A stretch of DNA of 22,403 nt from Candidatus Poribacteria bacterium (GCA_014730235.1 WJIO01000354.1:1-22403); one strand, 5' to 3'; positions 7,861-16,010 are shown, numbered from the stretch's first letter. Numbers and translations are program-made. Notes: generated by a model from the letters alone, not told the origin.

Positions 7861-8658
7861 TTATTCAGCTTTAACAGTATCCTTATGGACAATGGTAACG
7901 CTCTTCATCTTATCGCCTTTTTCGATACCATGAACCACGTCCATGCCTTCCATCACCTGACCAAATACGGTATATTCGTTATCAAGGTGTGGTTGACGAG
8001 CTAGGCAGATATAGAATTGACTCCCTGCTGAATCCGGATGATTTGATCTGGCCATTGATAACGTACCTTCAAGATGCTTCTGAGAATTAAATTCAGCTTT
8101 GATCTTGTATCCTGGTCCACCAGTTCCATCACCGATGGGACAACCACCCTGGGCTACAAATCCGGGAATTACACGATGAAAGGTTAGTCCATTATAAAAA
8201 CCTTTATTAGCTAATTTTATAAAATTATCAACTGTATTAGGTGCATCATTTGGATAAAACTTCAGAACGATTTTACCGCCTTTTTCCATTTCTATAATAG
8301 CAGCGGCATTATCCTTTGTTACAGGTTCTGATGCTTTAGCTGGTTCTTCCTTTTCTGGTTTTTCTTCCACAACGCTTTCCTCCATTGTAGTTATAGGCTC
8401 TTTTTTCAGAATTTCTTCTGGTGTATCAGATTTGGCAGGCTCTGTTTTTTCTACAGTTGCTTTGACATGTTCCATAACATCTGCTTTTTTGGCTTCAGGC
8501 TCTTCTTTGTTTGTCAGAATTTCTGTATCTTTCATAACTTCAGTAGTTTCTTTAGTTTCAGTAGTTTTTGACTGATCCACCTTTTTCTGGCATACTACAA
8601 GGGAAAACACAAGACCCACAACTATAAGCCATAAAGTATATCTTTTCCATTTCTCCAT
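7861..8658 (-). CDS. Membrane- or lipid-anchored cyclophilin (peptidyl-prolyl cis-trans isomerase)
   Basis: 265 residues. The N-terminal hydrophobic segment (7-22) ends SLVVC23, an imperfect lipobox, so it is either a lipoprotein or a signal anchor. A Lys/Glu/Thr-rich low-complexity linker runs from about 25 to 115. A full bacterial cyclophilin domain follows at about 117-263. Catalytic-site residues are present: [13 protein letters not shown] gives R162, F167 and Q170, and SQFYI gives Q214 and F215. The tryptophan of cyclosporin-sensitive enzymes is H224, as often in bacteria. It should speed prolyl isomerisation during folding of exported proteins in the periplasm. AGGAGT sits 5 bases before the ATG. 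It has its own promoter and terminator, so it is probably a single-gene unit. Confidence 0.9.
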   Translation of the reverse strand: MEKWKRYTLWLIVVGLVFSLVVCQKKVDQSKTTETKETTEVMKDTEILTNKEEPEAKKADVMEHVKATVEKTEPAKSDTPEEILKKEPITTMEESVVEEKPEKEEPAKASEPVTKDNAAAIIEMEKGGKIVLKFYPNDAPNTVDNFIKLANKGFYNGLTFHRVIPGFVAQGGCPIGDGTGGPGYKIKAEFNSQKHLEGTLSMARSNHPDSAGSQFYICLARQPHLDNEYTVFGQVMEGMDVVHGIEKGDKMKSVTIVHKDTVKAE

Positions 8659-8716
8659 ATTATACTCCTATTCTATCATTATAAAAGTCAAATGTTTTTG
8701 CTAAGCTGTTAGGCAA

Positions 8717-8745
8717 ATTCTAACATATTGAACACTTGCTGTCAA
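8717..8745 (-). promoter_or_regulatory. Consensus sigma70 promoter of the cyclophilin gene
   Basis: On the minus strand: TTGACA, 17 bases, TAGAAT. The -35 box is perfect and the -10 is 5/6. The leader is about 50 bases. A second possible set (TTGACT with TATAAT close to the ATG) lies downstream but is too near the Shine-Dalgarno to be convincing. Confidence 0.75.
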
Positions 8746-8753
8746 GAATCAAC

Positions 8754-9055
8754 ATAATCAACAAAGCATAAATTTTACATCCCTGTGTTATTGCGAAGAA
8801 CGGAGTAAAAAATAAAGTTTTTAGTCTGTATCAGGAGTTTTGGCTCATCCAGTTTGAATGTGAAGGTGTAAAAGACATTGTCCAATTAAGAAAAAAAATA
8901 TCCTCCATTTGTCATTCCTGCGAAGGCACGAATAAAGTCTTTATGCGGATCTAATGTATTCCTGCCTTCGCAGGAATGACAAGCTGATGGATAACCACAC
9001 TTAAACCGGAAGAAGCTCATATATAAAAACGGACATGAGAAGTATACAGCAAATG
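8754..9055. mobile_element. ~300-bp MITE-like element, family B copy 1
   Basis: This segment aligns along its length with 20053-20345. Shared blocks include the stretch starting TGTGTTATTGCGAAGAACGG, a TTTTTAGTCTGTATCAG block, and an ATTGTCCAATTAAG block followed by an A-run. The shared ends are AACAAAGCATAAA on the left and an ACGGACAT block on the right. The right terminal inverted repeat is degraded here and clearer in copy 2. The centre carries an 18-bp inverted repeat (8911-8928 with 8963-8980) around a 34-base loop. No transposase is encoded. It fills most of the 517-bp space between the divergent cyclophilin and ABC promoters. Confidence 0.72.
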
Positions 9056-9107
9056 GCATTTTTTTGTAACCCACTAATTTGGGACAGGTTCAATATACTC
9101 TTGCACC

Positions 9108-9146
9108 TTGATATAAAGTTAATCGTTATGTTATAATCTAAACATA
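9108..9146 (+). promoter_or_regulatory. Sigma70 promoter with Fur/Zur-like operator for the metal ABC operon
   Basis: TTGATA (9108-9113), 18 bases, and a perfect TATAAT (9132-9137) precede the ABC ATPase gene. The dyad TATGTT-N8-AACATA (9127-9132 and 9141-9146) sits on the -10 box. Its ATGTTATA...AACAT core resembles the Zur consensus half-sites known from gamma-proteobacteria. A metal-loaded Fur-family repressor bound here would block RNA polymerase. The promoter is seen; the regulator identity is inferred. Confidence 0.6.
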
Positions 9147-9175
9147 GATTTTCTATCCACGCCAGAAACTTTAAA

Positions 9176-9970
9176 ATGAAGCGGATAAATATGAAAAAAA
9201 GGACTATAGTAAAATTACAGGATGTATTTTTTTCCTATGATGAAGCTCCTGTTTTGGAAAACGTCAGCTTTGAGATTAAAGAACAGGATTTCCTGGGTAT
9301 TATTGGCCCCAACGGTGGAGGGAAAAGCACCCTATTAAAATTAATTCTTGGTTTATTAAAACCTGACAGTGGAACTATAAAGGTATTTGATACTTCCCCA
9401 AAAAAGGGAAGAAAATCTATAGGATACATGCCCCAGATATTCAAATCTGATTTTGATTTTCCCATAAGCGTTATGGAAGTTACCCTTATGGGCAGATTGG
9501 GAAAAAAAAGTCTGGGAAGAAAATACTCCCAGGAAGATATAGATATATGCCTTGATGTCCTTGAAAAGGTGGATATGAAGGATTATAAAGACCGACAGAT
9601 AAATAACTTATCCGGTGGTCAAAGGCAAAGGATATTCATCGCCAGGGCTTTGGCCACAGAGCCTAAGTTATTATTGCTTGATGAACCTGTTTCCAGTATT
9701 GATCAAAAATGGCAGCAGTCTTTTTATGAGCTTTTACACAAATTAAGTGAAAAATTGGCTATAGTTCTGGTATCCCATGATATAGGTGTTATTTCTACAT
9801 ATATAGATAAAATCGCATGTGTCAGCGGCAGCATATATTATCACGGTTCTACAAAAGATGGTTTAAGCAAAATCTCTGAGATGTATCAATGCCCCATAGA
9901 GTTATTGGTTCACGGAGTTCCTCATTCCTCTATACCGCATAGGTTGCTGGAAAGCAGAAAAGATGATTGA
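9176..9970 (+). CDS. Metal ABC transporter ATP-binding protein (ZnuC/TroB/MntB type)
   Basis: 264 residues. Walker [10 protein letters not shown] (44-52), Q-loop Q87, signature LSGGQRQR (145-152), Walker B LLLLDEP (165-171), D-loop SSID and switch H201 are all present, so the ATPase should be active. The C-terminal [10 protein letters not shown] stretch is characteristic of the zinc/manganese-uptake subfamily. It energises import of Zn2+, Mn2+ or Fe2+ through the permease encoded next, whose ATG overlaps this stop. ATG 9191 (MKKRTIVKL) is an alternative start; neither has a strong Shine-Dalgarno. No periplasmic metal-binding protein gene is in the window, so it must be elsewhere. The metal cannot be told from sequence; the Zur-like dyad favours zinc. 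Confidence 0.88.
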   Translation: MKRINMKKRTIVKLQDVFFSYDEAPVLENVSFEIKEQDFLGIIGPNGGGKSTLLKLILGLLKPDSGTIKVFDTSPKKGRKSIGYMPQIFKSDFDFPISVMEVTLMGRLGKKSLGRKYSQEDIDICLDVLEKVDMKDYKDRQINNLSGGQRQRIFIARALATEPKLLLLDEPVSSIDQKWQQSFYELLHKLSEKLAIVLVSHDIGVISTYIDKIACVSGSIYYHGSTKDGLSKISEMYQCPIELLVHGVPHSSIPHRLLESRKDD

Positions 9971-10784
9971 TGTCCTGCAATATGGTTTTATGAGAAATGC
10001 CCTTATGGCTGCTGTGCTGGTAGGTGTGGCTTGTGGTATCATGGGTACTTTTGTTGTGGTAAAACGAATTGTATTTATCAGCGGCGGTATAACTCATGCT
10101 GCCTTTGGTGGCATAGGTCTGGGATATTTGTTAGGAATAAATCCTGTTTTGACGGCTATACCATTTAGCATCCTGTCCGCCATAGGCATAGGACTGGTAA
10201 GCAAAAAGACCAGGATAAGCGAAGATTCAGCCATCGGTATATTATGGGCTGTGGGAATGGCCCTGGGAATACTGTTTATCGGCCTTGCACCCGGATATGC
10301 ACCGGATTTATTCAGCTACCTTTTTGGGTCTATACTGACTGTGCCTTTTTCTGATATAATTATTATGCTGGTGCTGGATGTAATCATAATTCTTGCTGTG
10401 ACGTTTCTATTTCGAGAGTTCCAGGCTTTGTCTTTTGATGAAGAGTTTTCCGAAATAGTCGGTCTGCCTACAAAATTCATTTATCTTTTATTATTATGCC
10501 TCGTGGCATTAAGTGTAATACTGCTGATTCGGGTAGTCGGCATAATTCTTGTCATTGCTCTCCTTACGATCCCCACTTCTATTACCCGGCAGTTTGTCAA
10601 AGGATTAAGAAAATTGATTTTTTATTCTACAATAAACGCCGTTATTCTTACAGTGTTGGGTTTATGGTTTTCATATATGTTTGATTTGCCATCTGGTGCA
10701 ACTATTGTTCTGGTCTTGGCTTTTGCATTTTTTCTGTCAATTTTATTCCGGCGTTTTGTCTACCAAAAGCTTCAAAAAGGATAA
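9963..10784 (+). CDS. Metal ABC transporter permease (ZnuB/TroC type)
   Basis: 273 residues, ABC-3 permease family, about eight hydrophobic helices. Family segments are in order: [20 protein letters not shown] (29-48), [17 protein letters not shown] in the middle, [15 protein letters not shown] as the cytoplasmic loop that meets the ATPase, and [17 protein letters not shown] near the C-terminus. It forms the homodimeric channel for divalent metal import. The ATG lies inside the end of the ATPase gene (8-base overlap), a classic translational-coupling arrangement that fixes the start. The next gene begins 6 bases after its stop. Confidence 0.9.
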   Translation: MIDVLQYGFMRNALMAAVLVGVACGIMGTFVVVKRIVFISGGITHAAFGGIGLGYLLGINPVLTAIPFSILSAIGIGLVSKKTRISEDSAIGILWAVGMALGILFIGLAPGYAPDLFSYLFGSILTVPFSDIIIMLVLDVIIILAVTFLFREFQALSFDEEFSEIVGLPTKFIYLLLLCLVALSVILLIRVVGIILVIALLTIPTSITRQFVKGLRKLIFYSTINAVILTVLGLWFSYMFDLPSGATIVLVLAFAFFLSILFRRFVYQKLQKG

Positions 10785-10790
10785 ATACTT

Positions 10791-11381
10791 ATGTCTAAAA
10801 ATAAAATCACTTCTCCCTTAATAAGCGAAGCCTATTTTTCCCTTAATAAGAGGATGCGGGGGATTTTTAGCGCATTTGAAAACTTAAGTATAATTATTAA
10901 AAACCACTTAGTTTTAGTTATTATTATTATTTTTACATTCAATTTAACAGCATTATCCCAGACCCCTTACGGCCGGGGGGAAAGATACGGTGATCGGGAA
11001 GAAGCAGCTGTTCAGCAAGAAGAATACAAGGAAAGCCCTTTGCGCAGGTTTGAGATAATTTTCACCATATCCTTACCTTTTACTGCACTTCACAGCTATT
11101 TTAGTGTAAGAGGGGTAGAGATGATCCGACAGCAGAAAGTTTCACCCAATTTCAGCGATAGTCACTGGCAAATTATCGGTGGTCTTACTGTTTTATATTC
11201 AGGGTTTGTTGCCTTCTGGGATTACATGCACAACAGGGATAAGGAAATAAACAATTATCATATACCCGATGATGATTATTTCCAGGATGATCTCATGTCG
11301 GGAATCTTGAATCAGCATGAGATGTTATGCTTTACAAAGGATAATATATCTTTTCCAGTGTTAAATATGAGTTTTGATTGA
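10791..11381 (+). CDS. Unknown membrane or secreted protein with a repeat-derived N-terminus
   Basis: 196 residues; I do not recognise the family. A hydrophobic segment at 39-55 ends TALSQTP and could be a signal peptide or anchor. Two weaker hydrophobic stretches follow at about 87-105 and 126-144 (WQIIGGLTVLYSGFVAFW). The tail is Asp-rich. Residues about 16-38, ahead of the hydrophobic segment, are encoded by a dispersed repeat that recurs inverted at 15745-15815. The N-terminus may therefore be an insertion, with the ancestral start lost or replaced; M22 lies within the repeat. It is placed 6 bases after the permease stop and its own stop overlaps the next Shine-Dalgarno, so it is part of the cluster. 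Position alone does not make it a transporter subunit. Confidence 0.6.
   Translation: MSKNKITSPLISEAYFSLNKRMRGIFSAFENLSIIIKNHLVLVIIIIFTFNLTALSQTPYGRGERYGDREEAAVQQEEYKESPLRRFEIIFTISLPFTALHSYFSVRGVEMIRQQKVSPNFSDSHWQIIGGLTVLYSGFVAFWDYMHNRDKEINNYHIPDDDYFQDDLMSGILNQHEMLCFTKDNISFPVLNMSFD
10836..10903 (+). repeat. Dispersed repeat, copy 1 (in-frame in the 196-residue ORF)
   Basis: Contains CCCTTAATAAG, GGGGATTTTTAGCGC, TTGAAAACTTAA and TATAATTATT. The same blocks occur in the same order on the minus strand at 15745-15815. The left hairpin half is degraded here: a second TCCCTTAATAAG lies at 10813-10824. Confidence 0.75.
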
Positions 11382-11385
11382 GGAG
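11380..11385 (+). promoter_or_regulatory. Shine-Dalgarno of the four-cysteine micro-ORF
   Basis: GAGGAG lies 6 bases before ATG 11392. It overlaps the TGA stop of the preceding gene (11379-11381), so ribosomes finishing there are placed to reinitiate. Confidence 0.75.
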
Positions 11386-11391
11386 AAAAAT

Positions 11392-11508
11392 ATGTGTCAA
11401 TATTGTGGTGGTCCTTGGTGTTACCTTGCCGGTACCGCTTTTCTGGCCAAGATATGTCATTGGCTTATGATTAAGTGGAAGGCCAGGAAAAAATCAGTAA
11501 CAAAGTGA
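11392..11508 (+). CDS. 38-residue four-cysteine small protein
   Basis: ATG to TGA gives 38 residues. The start MCQYCGGPWCYLAG has C2, C5 and C10. The rest is amphipathic to hydrophobic (TAFLAKICHWLMIKW, with C22 and H23) and ends in a Lys/Arg-rich tail. CxxC plus two more cysteines and a histidine suggests metal (Zn or Fe-S) or redox chemistry at a membrane; this is inference only. Support for coding: the best Shine-Dalgarno in the cluster at ideal spacing, overlap of that site with the previous stop, and the nusB Shine-Dalgarno starting 2 bases after its stop. No family is recognised. It could instead act as a leader peptide coupling nusB translation. Confidence 0.65.
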   Translation: MCQYCGGPWCYLAGTAFLAKICHWLMIKWKARKKSVTK

Positions 11509-11525
11509 TCAGGAGAAATCTTAAA

Positions 11526-11969
11526 TTGAGAAGGCGGACTCAAGCTCGGGAATACGCTCTTCAGATTGTATATCAACTCGATATAGTAGGCGTATCCATT
11601 GCTGGTATATTAAAAAGATTCTGGGAAGAACAAAAGGTAAGTCAGGACATTCAGGATTTTTCTGAGGAACTGGTAAAAGGGACATGGAAAAATCTGGATC
11701 ATATTGATAAGCTTATCACCAAATATTCAGAACACTGGAATCTGGAGAGGATGGCCGTTATTGATCGCTCAATTCTGAGATTGGCGGCTTATGAAATACT
11801 CTACAGATATGACATCCCACCAAAGGTAAGTATAAACGAAGCTGTGGAAATATCCCGTAAGTACAGCACGCCTGATTCCAGTAAATTTATAAATGGTATT
11901 CTGGATAAATTAATATCTCATAGAAAAGATCTATTTAACGAAAACAAGGCAAGTAATAATGAAGAATAA
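11526..11969 (+). CDS. nusB: Transcription antitermination factor NusB
   Basis: 147 residues from TTG 11526, where the family's usual N-terminus begins (RRRTQAREYALQIVYQLD). AGGAG at 11511-11515 lies 10 bases upstream. A longer frame from GTG 11475 would overlap the micro-ORF and add an atypical 17-residue leader. NusB is all-helical and, with NusE (S10), binds boxA RNA to assemble the antitermination complex on rRNA operons. Family hallmarks are ARExALQIVYQLD, LDHIDKLITKYSEHW and the C-terminal block from AVIDRSILRLAAYEI through VSINEAVEISRKYS to FINGILDKL. Length is normal. Its 3' end overlaps the next gene by 11 bases. Confidence 0.92.
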   Translation: MRRRTQAREYALQIVYQLDIVGVSIAGILKRFWEEQKVSQDIQDFSEELVKGTWKNLDHIDKLITKYSEHWNLERMAVIDRSILRLAAYEILYRYDIPPKVSINEAVEISRKYSTPDSSKFINGILDKLISHRKDLFNENKASNNEE

Positions 11970-13761
11970 ATTACTCCTGCTGTTGTTGACAGGATTATTT
12001 CTTGTTTCAGCAAACATCTCTCGAGCATACAAAACAATTAAATTTAACGTTACCTTCGGTGGAAAAGGTGAAACAGAAGGTAAAATATCATCTAAAACAA
12101 GGTTTGCATTTGACAAAAAAGGCGGGATATACATACTGGATATAGATAATCTGAGAGTCCAGAAATTCGATGAATATGGAAATTTCGTTATGCAAATTGA
12201 ATCGGGGGAGGATTTTATTTTCAGCCGCCCCATGGATTTAACCCTTGATGGTGATATGAATATATATGTGATTGACTGGAAATCCCTATACATAAACGGC
12301 TCAGATGATCCGAAGATATTTAATTATGGTCTGTGTATCCACAAATTTTCCAGTGAAGGTAAATTTATAAAAACACTTACATTGCACGATCTAAGTCAGA
12401 AAAATATTGACATGGAAAATGCAGTTCCAGCCGTTGATACCGATGGGAATTTTGCATTGATGATCGTACAGAAGGATGTTGACAGAGATGTTCTTTTGTC
12501 CGCCGATTCCGATGGGAATTTGTATATACTGGATCAGAAAAAAATTTACAGGCTTTCAGAATCAGAAAAAGCGAAGTTGATATACCCGGGTTCATCAGAA
12601 TATCAAATGGTGGATCCTACAGCCATAACAGTAGGAATAAATAACAATATATATGTAGCAGATTCAGGTATACAGCAAATATTTAAATTCGATACAAAAG
12701 GTAATTTCCTCACATACTTTGGAAAAAGAGGTGATGATGACGGCCAGTTTATCGGTGATATTTATATATCTACACTGCTTGATGGCTCTTTGATGGTGGC
12801 TGATTCATCCGAGTATAAAAAGCGTCTGAATACGGTCATCAAAAACCGGCAGATCATTGATTCCACTACTACCATTGTCACTGGTCAGAATGATCCCATA
12901 ATACCTGATACAAAGGATTTTTATACCATAATAAAGCGCGTGCAGAAATTTGATCAAAACGGCAAGTTTATTGAAAAAATTCTATACCGGTTTGATATGT
13001 CAGATCCTGATTCAAAGGAGCTTAACCTTAAGGCAATAGATCCCACTGGCAATATATACATGGTTCATAAAACCGATCTTACCATTAACAAATACCAATT
13101 GGAATCACCCATTAGCTGGTCCCAGGTGGATAAAACTTTCTCATGTCGCGTGTTGAGCAGCGAAAGTCGTCTTAAAATTGATAATTTTTATGACCTGAAT
13201 TCATATACCGATTTCGATGAAAGGGAGAAATATACACAAATTACGGCAACTGCGCAACTGAATTATAACGTTACCGAGAAATTCCGGGTAACCTGGACAG
13301 GCGCGATTACCAGGTTTCTGGGTAAAACCTATAATAACTATCCGGGTGAGTATGATGATCCGTATGGATATATACAGGATGATGAAACTACCGATGACTA
13401 TACTGCCGGTAGAATAAGAATTGATCTTGGTCTTGTTCTGGATCACAATCCGTTTAGATACAGGATGGGTAATTTTTTTGTTTACCTTGCCGGCGGTAGA
13501 TATAAATTTGATATCAGGGCAACGGATTTTCAGAACAGGAGAGAACTTGATGAAGATCTATGGTGGCTGGTATGGGCATCGGGATTCCAGTATGACATGG
13601 GTAGAGCCATGCGCCTTTCCATGATAGTGGCTCAACACCGACCGCCGGGTTTTATGAACTATGAGTATAAATACTGGGATGAGCAGGGGGAGTTATACAA
13701 CACAGGCTACGGAAATGGGTCATCAACTGAGATTTCCTTAATACTCGATGGCGTCTTTTAA
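11959..13761 (+). CDS. Exported beta-propeller (NHL-type) protein with a probable outer-membrane beta-barrel tail
   Basis: 600 residues. Signal peptide about 1-23 (LLLLLLTGLFLVSANISRA). Residues about 30-385 hold six or so NHL-like units, with repeated patterns such as DKKGGIYILDIDNLRVQKFDEYGNF, INNNIYVADSGIQQIFKFDTKGNF and DPTGNIYMV. This forms a propeller suited to binding protein, peptide or glycan. From about 400 the composition changes to alternating aromatic beta strands separated by Asp-rich turns. The chain ends ...SLILDGVF, with the terminal Phe that marks many outer-membrane beta-barrel proteins. The gene starts inside nusB (AAGG 9 bases before ATG) and nearly touches the phosphatase gene, so the three are probably co-translated. 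No enzyme motif is seen. The barrel assignment is inferred from pattern, not from a recognised family. Confidence 0.7.
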   Translation: MKNKLLLLLLTGLFLVSANISRAYKTIKFNVTFGGKGETEGKISSKTRFAFDKKGGIYILDIDNLRVQKFDEYGNFVMQIESGEDFIFSRPMDLTLDGDMNIYVIDWKSLYINGSDDPKIFNYGLCIHKFSSEGKFIKTLTLHDLSQKNIDMENAVPAVDTDGNFALMIVQKDVDRDVLLSADSDGNLYILDQKKIYRLSESEKAKLIYPGSSEYQMVDPTAITVGINNNIYVADSGIQQIFKFDTKGNFLTYFGKRGDDDGQFIGDIYISTLLDGSLMVADSSEYKKRLNTVIKNRQIIDSTTTIVTGQNDPIIPDTKDFYTIIKRVQKFDQNGKFIEKILYRFDMSDPDSKELNLKAIDPTGNIYMVHKTDLTINKYQLESPISWSQVDKTFSCRVLSSESRLKIDNFYDLNSYTDFDEREKYTQITATAQLNYNVTEKFRVTWTGAITRFLGKTYNNYPGEYDDPYGYIQDDETTDDYTAGRIRIDLGLVLDHNPFRYRMGNFFVYLAGGRYKFDIRATDFQNRRELDEDLWWLVWASGFQYDMGRAMRLSMIVAQHRPPGFMNYEYKYWDEQGELYNTGYGNGSSTEISLILDGVF

Positions 13762-13774
13762 CAGGAGGCTAATC

Positions 13775-15622
13775 ATGGATGATTCAGCCGGTAAAAAATA
13801 TGAAATGCCAATACTGAAACAGTGGCGAGTTCGTCAACCAACCGATCTATCCCCGGAAAAAGCCTACCAAATTCCCAAGCTATCTGAATTGCTGGATGTT
13901 TCTGTATTACAACAGATACAGGATTGGGCAGCGAAAACCGCAGGTATTTCCATACTTATAAGAGATGCCGAAGGCTTTCCCATTACCAAACCAAGCCAGA
14001 GCAACGAATTTTGTAACCTGCTGGCTGGTGAAGGCCATATGAACGAAAAATGCAGAATTTCAAATATCAAAGCCGCCGCTGTGGCCCGAAATACAGGCAG
14101 ACCTCAAAAATATACATGTCATGCAGGTTTAACACAGTTTGCCGCCTCTATAAAGATAGAAGACCAGTTTATGGGAACAATCGTAACAGGTGATAGACCT
14201 CTGGAACCTCTGACAAAGGATCATGTTATAAGATTAGCTCATGAATTTGATATTGATGAAGATAAGCTGCTTAAGGCGGCTGAAAAGGTAGAGATATGGT
14301 CGGAAAAAACTATGAATTCCACTATCCATTTTCTATATTCATTAGCCAATACACTATTTACAGTATGCTACCAGGGGTACGCTTTGAGAAGGAGAGTCCG
14401 GGAGCTTACAGCACTGCTGGAAACAAGCAGGCTTCTTTCATCAGCTTTGGGTCTACAGGAAGTGCTGGACAGTATTGCAGAGGGAATGGTAAAGGCCCTG
14501 GATGTTAAAGCATGTACCATAAGATTACTGGATGAAGAAGACAAGAATCTGGAACTTATGAGCAGTTACAATCTCAGTTCAGTGTATCTGGAAGAAGGGC
14601 CTGTTTTGCTTGATGAACACCCAATTTGCCAGGAGGCCATGAAGGGTAAAAGCACAACAATTTCTGATGTTTCATCAGATCCCCGATTTAGCTATCCAGA
14701 CGTAGCCCAGAGCGAGGGTTTGCGATCAATGCTTTGTGTGGGCATTATGAGCAGGGACGGGGCAATCGGCACAGTGCATCTATACACCAACGAAGTCCAT
14801 GACTTTACAGAAGATGAGATAACTCTTGTTGAATCCATCGCCAATCAGGCTGCTGTCGCTATACAAAGCGCAAAATTTTATGAAGAAAGTATAGAAAAAC
14901 AAAGGATAGAGAGGGAGTTAGAATTGGCCGGAGAGATTCAATCCGCCCTTATGCCTACTACAGCTCCTGTTATAGATTCCTATGACATAAAAGCTAAAAT
15001 CGTTCCATGCAATCAATTAAGCGGCGATCTCTACGATTTTATAAATCTGGGTGAAGGTCGTCTGGCTCTGGTCATTGCTGATGTATCGGGCAAAGGTGCT
15101 CCCGGGGCGATATTGATGGCAACTACAAGGGTAATAGTAAAAGCAGAAGCAGAAGGTGTAAATACAGCCCAGGTAGTTGACGCTACAAACAAGGCCCTTT
15201 GTGCAGATACCAGAGCGACTGAGTTTGTTACCATGTTTTACAGCGTGCTGGATGTGGAAACCAGCAGTCTTACATTTACAAATGCTGGACATAACCCTCC
15301 AATATTATTCCGGGAAGATGAGACCAAATTTCTGGAATCGGGAGGAATTCCTCTTGGAATACTTCCTAAGGCTTTGTATGATCAGGATCGCACAAGGTTG
15401 ATGAAAGGCGACATAGTGTTATTCTACACTGATGGTGTTACGGAAACCATGAACTCGAACAGGGATATATTTGGTTTGGATAGATTGATAGAGTTAGTTC
15501 AACGGTATAATTTTATGGATTCCAAAAGCCTGATCGAAAAACTATATGATGAGGTAATAAATTTTTCTGATGGCGAACCTCAAGCGGATGATCTTACACT
15601 TATAGCCTTGAAGGTTATGTAA
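13775..15622 (+). CDS. PocR-GAF-SpoIIE/RsbU-type protein phosphatase
   Basis: The start is set at ATG 13775, six bases after AGGAGG, giving 615 residues. An earlier in-frame ATG (13748) lies inside the previous gene and has no Shine-Dalgarno. Numbered from 13775: PocR sensory domain about 36-145 with the family cysteines C80, C93 and C115-H116; helix or coiled coil about 170-215; GAF about 215-365; SpoIIE-type PP2C domain about 385-615. The metal-binding motifs are intact: GDLYDF (D418), ADVSGKGAPGA (D436), NAGHNPP, LFYTDGVTE (D553) and ADDLTLIAL (D605, D606). It should be a cytosolic phosphatase acting on an anti-sigma-antagonist or similar phosphoprotein, tuned by ligands of PocR and GAF. 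No RsbV/RsbW-type partner is present here. Confidence 0.9.
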   Translation: MDDSAGKKYEMPILKQWRVRQPTDLSPEKAYQIPKLSELLDVSVLQQIQDWAAKTAGISILIRDAEGFPITKPSQSNEFCNLLAGEGHMNEKCRISNIKAAAVARNTGRPQKYTCHAGLTQFAASIKIEDQFMGTIVTGDRPLEPLTKDHVIRLAHEFDIDEDKLLKAAEKVEIWSEKTMNSTIHFLYSLANTLFTVCYQGYALRRRVRELTALLETSRLLSSALGLQEVLDSIAEGMVKALDVKACTIRLLDEEDKNLELMSSYNLSSVYLEEGPVLLDEHPICQEAMKGKSTTISDVSSDPRFSYPDVAQSEGLRSMLCVGIMSRDGAIGTVHLYTNEVHDFTEDEITLVESIANQAAVAIQSAKFYEESIEKQRIERELELAGEIQSALMPTTAPVIDSYDIKAKIVPCNQLSGDLYDFINLGEGRLALVIADVSGKGAPGAILMATTRVIVKAEAEGVNTAQVVDATNKALCADTRATEFVTMFYSVLDVETSSLTFTNAGHNPPILFREDETKFLESGGIPLGILPKALYDQDRTRLMKGDIVLFYTDGVTETMNSNRDIFGLDRLIELVQRYNFMDSKSLIEKLYDEVINFSDGEPQADDLTLIALKVM

Positions 15623-15744
15623 TAAATATTATTGCTGATATTTCTAAAATTAACTAAAACCAGATGTTGCAATGCTTAAAGAGACAATAGCAAATGAAAC
15701 TTCTTTATCACACTAAACCCGGAAAAACCAAGTATTTTAAGTAA

Positions 15745-15815
15745 TTTTCAATAATTATAATTAAGTTTTCAACCGCGCTAAAAATCCCCTATTCCCCCTT
15801 AATAAGGGGGAATAG
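15745..15815 (-). repeat. Dispersed repeat, copy 2, with a 12-bp-stem palindrome
   Basis: This is the inverted counterpart of 10836-10903. CTATTCCCCCTT (15789-15800), AAT and its exact complement (15804-15815) form the hairpin. Flanking blocks TAGCGC and TTGAAAACTTAA match copy 1. No T-run follows on either strand, so it is not an ordinary terminator. The rest of the 388-base gap from 15623 to 16010 shows only the promoter at 15938-15966. Confidence 0.8.
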
Positions 15816-15937
15816 TCTTCGCCCATTAGAGAAAAAAAGTGAGCTTAAAGTTATCTGTTGTGCCAATACTGTGAGGAATAGATTTTTTGATAATATAATA
15901 AGATATGGATTTTATGCTTGGATAAGAATTTGCTGTC

Positions 15938-15966
15938 TTGACTATATATATTAATAATGATAGACT
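15938..15966 (+). promoter_or_regulatory. Probable sigma70 promoter of the oxidoreductase gene
   Basis: TTGACT, 17 bases, TAGACT. The -35 is 5/6 and the -10 is 4/6. It would give a leader of about 38 bases ending in AGGAGG (15999-16004). Confidence 0.55.
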
Positions 15967-16010
15967 AGACGCAGCAAAATTTGTTATTGTTTATTATCAG
16001 GAGGAATAAA

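Noticed and set aside
8886-9074. 62-residue minus-strand open frame
   Set aside because: It lies wholly in the family-B MITE and is made of the repeat arms. There is no ribosome site and no plausible protein.
15789-15815. Hairpin as a terminator of the phosphatase operon
   Set aside because: The stem is perfect, but no T-run follows on either strand, and the sequence is a dispersed repeat also found at 10836-10903.
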